Positions 41,054 to 42,161 of a stretch of 42,161 nucleotides of DNA are shown here, piece by piece (the first letter of the stretch is position 1; every line of letters starts with the position of its first letter). The notes under the pieces are model-generated. The model worked only from the letters and a program-made list of their open reading frames with translations. It had not been told where the DNA came from and did not search any database. The stretch covers positions 1 to 42,161 of the forward strand of contig CAZVNZ010000026.1 of the NCBI GenBank assembly GCA_964628515.1, in the 5' to 3' direction. The DNA comes from CAZVNZ01 sp964628515. GTDB taxonomy: Bacteria > Bacillota > Clostridia > Christensenellales > Christensenellaceae. The translations under genes and the position numbers were made by a program.

Positions 41054-41722
41054 ATGGAAATATCTGAAATCAACACACAGGCGGAGGAGATAATATACTG
41101 CGAAAGAAAGCAGGACGGTGGCTGTAGTGGTGCAGTCACAACAGTCTATATGGATAAAGATGAAATCAAAAAGAAGTACCCTTCTAAATATGACTGGGAT
41201 AAAGCGAAAGATATGTTGCATAGAGGTTGTGAAATTGCGGAAATAGCAAAAGCCATAAACTGCAGATACGGCATAGTAAACGACTGGGCGCATAGATTTT
41301 ATAATAGATTAAAAAAAGAGGGAAGTAATATGGAAAGCATAACAATGGCAGAAAAAACCGCTAAAGTGAGGCGATGCCCTGCACCCAAATACGATTGGGA
41401 AAAGGTTATGGAGCTTTACAGGCAGGGAAAGACAGACAAAGAAATTTGCGAGGTTATAGGATGTGGCAGAAGCACGCTTGTAATGTGGAGAAAAAATAAT
41501 AATCTGCCATTTAATGTTACCACAGCCGAAAAATATGCATCTACAGAGAAAAGCATTGCTACTGAATTAGTTAAACTTATAGGGCAAAGCGTAGGTAGTG
41601 ATTTTAAAGAAACAATAGACATTGAAGATGAAAAAGATGCATCATTTGATTGCACGGAGTTGCGGCGTGAAGCAATGCTCACCCTTGAAATATTAAAGAG
41701 TATTTGGGAAAAAATACAATAG
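41054..41722 (+). CDS. Tandem helix-turn-helix (resolvase-type) protein, 222 aa
   Basis: Two internal repeats, residues 45-83 (KYDWDKAKDMLHRGCEIAEIAKAINC) and 112-147 (KYDWEKVMELYRQGKTDKEICEVIGC), each form a homeodomain-like helix-turn-helix of the recombinase/transposase type, joined by a Lys-rich linker. The N terminus has four Cys or Cys-Gly elements (IIYCERKQDGGCSGAV) that could bind metal; the C-terminal third is acidic. With two DNA-binding units it probably recognises a repeated site. It is followed by a terminator and then the parM-like gene, so it could be the partition adaptor, but ParR proteins do not usually look like this. Confidence 0.7.
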   Translation: MEISEINTQAEEIIYCERKQDGGCSGAVTTVYMDKDEIKKKYPSKYDWDKAKDMLHRGCEIAEIAKAINCRYGIVNDWAHRFYNRLKKEGSNMESITMAEKTAKVRRCPAPKYDWEKVMELYRQGKTDKEICEVIGCGRSTLVMWRKNNNLPFNVTTAEKYASTEKSIATELVKLIGQSVGSDFKETIDIEDEKDASFDCTELRREAMLTLEILKSIWEKIQ

Positions 41723-41759
41723 TCTCCAAATAATTTTATTATAAATTTTAAGATTACAG

Positions 41760-41786
41760 AAAGTAGCATATATCACTACTTTTTTT
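41760..41786 (+). terminator. Terminator before the ParM-like gene
   Basis: AAAGTAG and CTACTTT form a 7-bp stem around CATATATCA, followed by T's. It ends only 8 nt before the parM ribosome binding site, so the actin gene needs its own promoter or read-through. Confidence 0.7.
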
Positions 41787-41806
41787 GTTGTTTAGGAGGA
41801 AAAATT

Positions 41807-42161
41807 GTGCAAAACATTATAATTGGCATAGACCATGGAAACGGTCTTATAAAAACGCAGAGTACAAGTTTCAAAACAGGGGTAAAAGAATATAAGGAAA
41901 AACCACCTATTGATTCAAAATTTACAGTTCGTATTGCAGATAAGTATATTATTTGTGATAGCGGACGTGGGAGCATAAAAAAAGATAAAACAGTAGATGA
42001 AAATTACTGGTACGCCACATTGGCAGCCATTGGGTATGAGCTTGGGGCAAGAGGAATTTCCTCACCGCCATATAACCCAAAGGAAATAATAATAGCTGCA
42101 GGAGTACCACTCACATACTCAAATCAAGATAAACGGGATATGACAAATTACTTAAAACGAA
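41807..42161 (+). CDS. ParM/StbA-like actin ATPase, N-terminal part
   Basis: A GTG start lies 7 nt after AGGAGG. The first 118 residues continue open to the window edge. GIDHGNGLIKTQS is the phosphate-1 loop of actin-like ATPases, and IADKYIICDSGRGSI and IAAGVPLTYSNQDKRDM match the ParM/Alp family. Such filaments push apart plasmid or element copies before division. The rest of the protein and any ParR-type adaptor lie beyond the window. Confidence 0.85.
   Translation, partial: MQNIIIGIDHGNGLIKTQSTSFKTGVKEYKEKPPIDSKFTVRIADKYIICDSGRGSIKKDKTVDENYWYATLAAIGYELGARGISSPPYNPKEIIIAAGVPLTYSNQDKRDMTNYLKR

Larger units (their letters stand above)
37210..42161. mobile_element. Left end of an integrated element (prophage, ICE or IME) at tRNA-Pro
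   Basis: From the tRNA-Pro end to the window edge the genes change character: tyrosine integrase, J-domain membrane protein, divergent XRE repressor and Cro-like regulator with operators, several unknown genes of 60-110 residues, a tandem helix-turn-helix protein and the start of a ParM-type actin. No relaxase, capsid or terminase gene is within view, so the element type cannot be decided. ParM suggests an episomal or conjugative phase. Confidence 0.85.

Overview
This 42 kb window is AT-rich and has the look of a low-GC Firmicute of the class Clostridia. Ribosome binding sites are strong, GTG and TTG starts are frequent, and the content is typical of that group: DUF4364 and DUF3810 proteins, a lysine (L-box) riboswitch, a Firmicute-style 6S RNA, an NlpC/P60 cell-wall hydrolase and sporulation-type D,D-carboxypeptidases. 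No species can be named from the sequence alone.

Layout. 1-1.9 kb, minus strand: a class I CoA-transferase whose catalytic Glu is Asp, preceded by a 58-residue membrane peptide. 2-6.2 kb, plus: two tandem penicillin-binding D,D-carboxypeptidases overlapping a malic enzyme gene. 6.2-7.9 kb: DUF3788, GNAT and PhzF-like proteins. 8-15.1 kb: a purine operon purE-C-F-M-N-H-D, carrying IMP synthesis minus the purL, purB and purK steps. 15.2-17.2 kb, minus: polyphosphate kinase. 17.4-19.6 kb: a class II aldolase paired with a DapB-like dehydrogenase. 19.8-21 kb, minus: a protein with a desulforedoxin-type Cys4 site, and DUF4364. 21.0-21.3 kb: 6S RNA directly abutting tRNA-Gln. 21.3-21.6 kb: a compact locus that looks like a type I toxin-antitoxin pair. 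21.6-25.7 kb: flavoprotein, DUF3810, NlpC/P60 hydrolase and an orphan response regulator. 25.8-27.8 kb, minus: two paralogous lipoproteins. 28-31.4 kb, minus: a lysine-riboswitch-controlled operon asd-dapA-dapB, in which DapB carries two C-terminal aspartokinase-type ACT domains. 31.5-37 kb, plus: M20 peptidase, methyltransferase, Hsp33, TPR protein and rRNA methyltransferase, then tRNA-Thr and tRNA-Pro.

From 37.2 kb to the right edge lies the left end of an integrated element inserted at the 3' end of tRNA-Pro. It holds a tyrosine integrase, a membrane J-domain protein, a divergent repressor/Cro-like switch with three near-identical 15-bp operators, small unknown genes, an unexplained structured segment, a tandem helix-turn-helix protein and the start of a ParM-like actin.

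The items most worth following up are the DapB-ACT-ACT fusion, the candidate type I toxin locus at 21.37-21.57 kb, the active-site substitutions in the CoA-transferase and in polyphosphate kinase, and the structured segment at 40.1-40.23 kb. All functional statements rest on reading motifs by eye; no database search was run.
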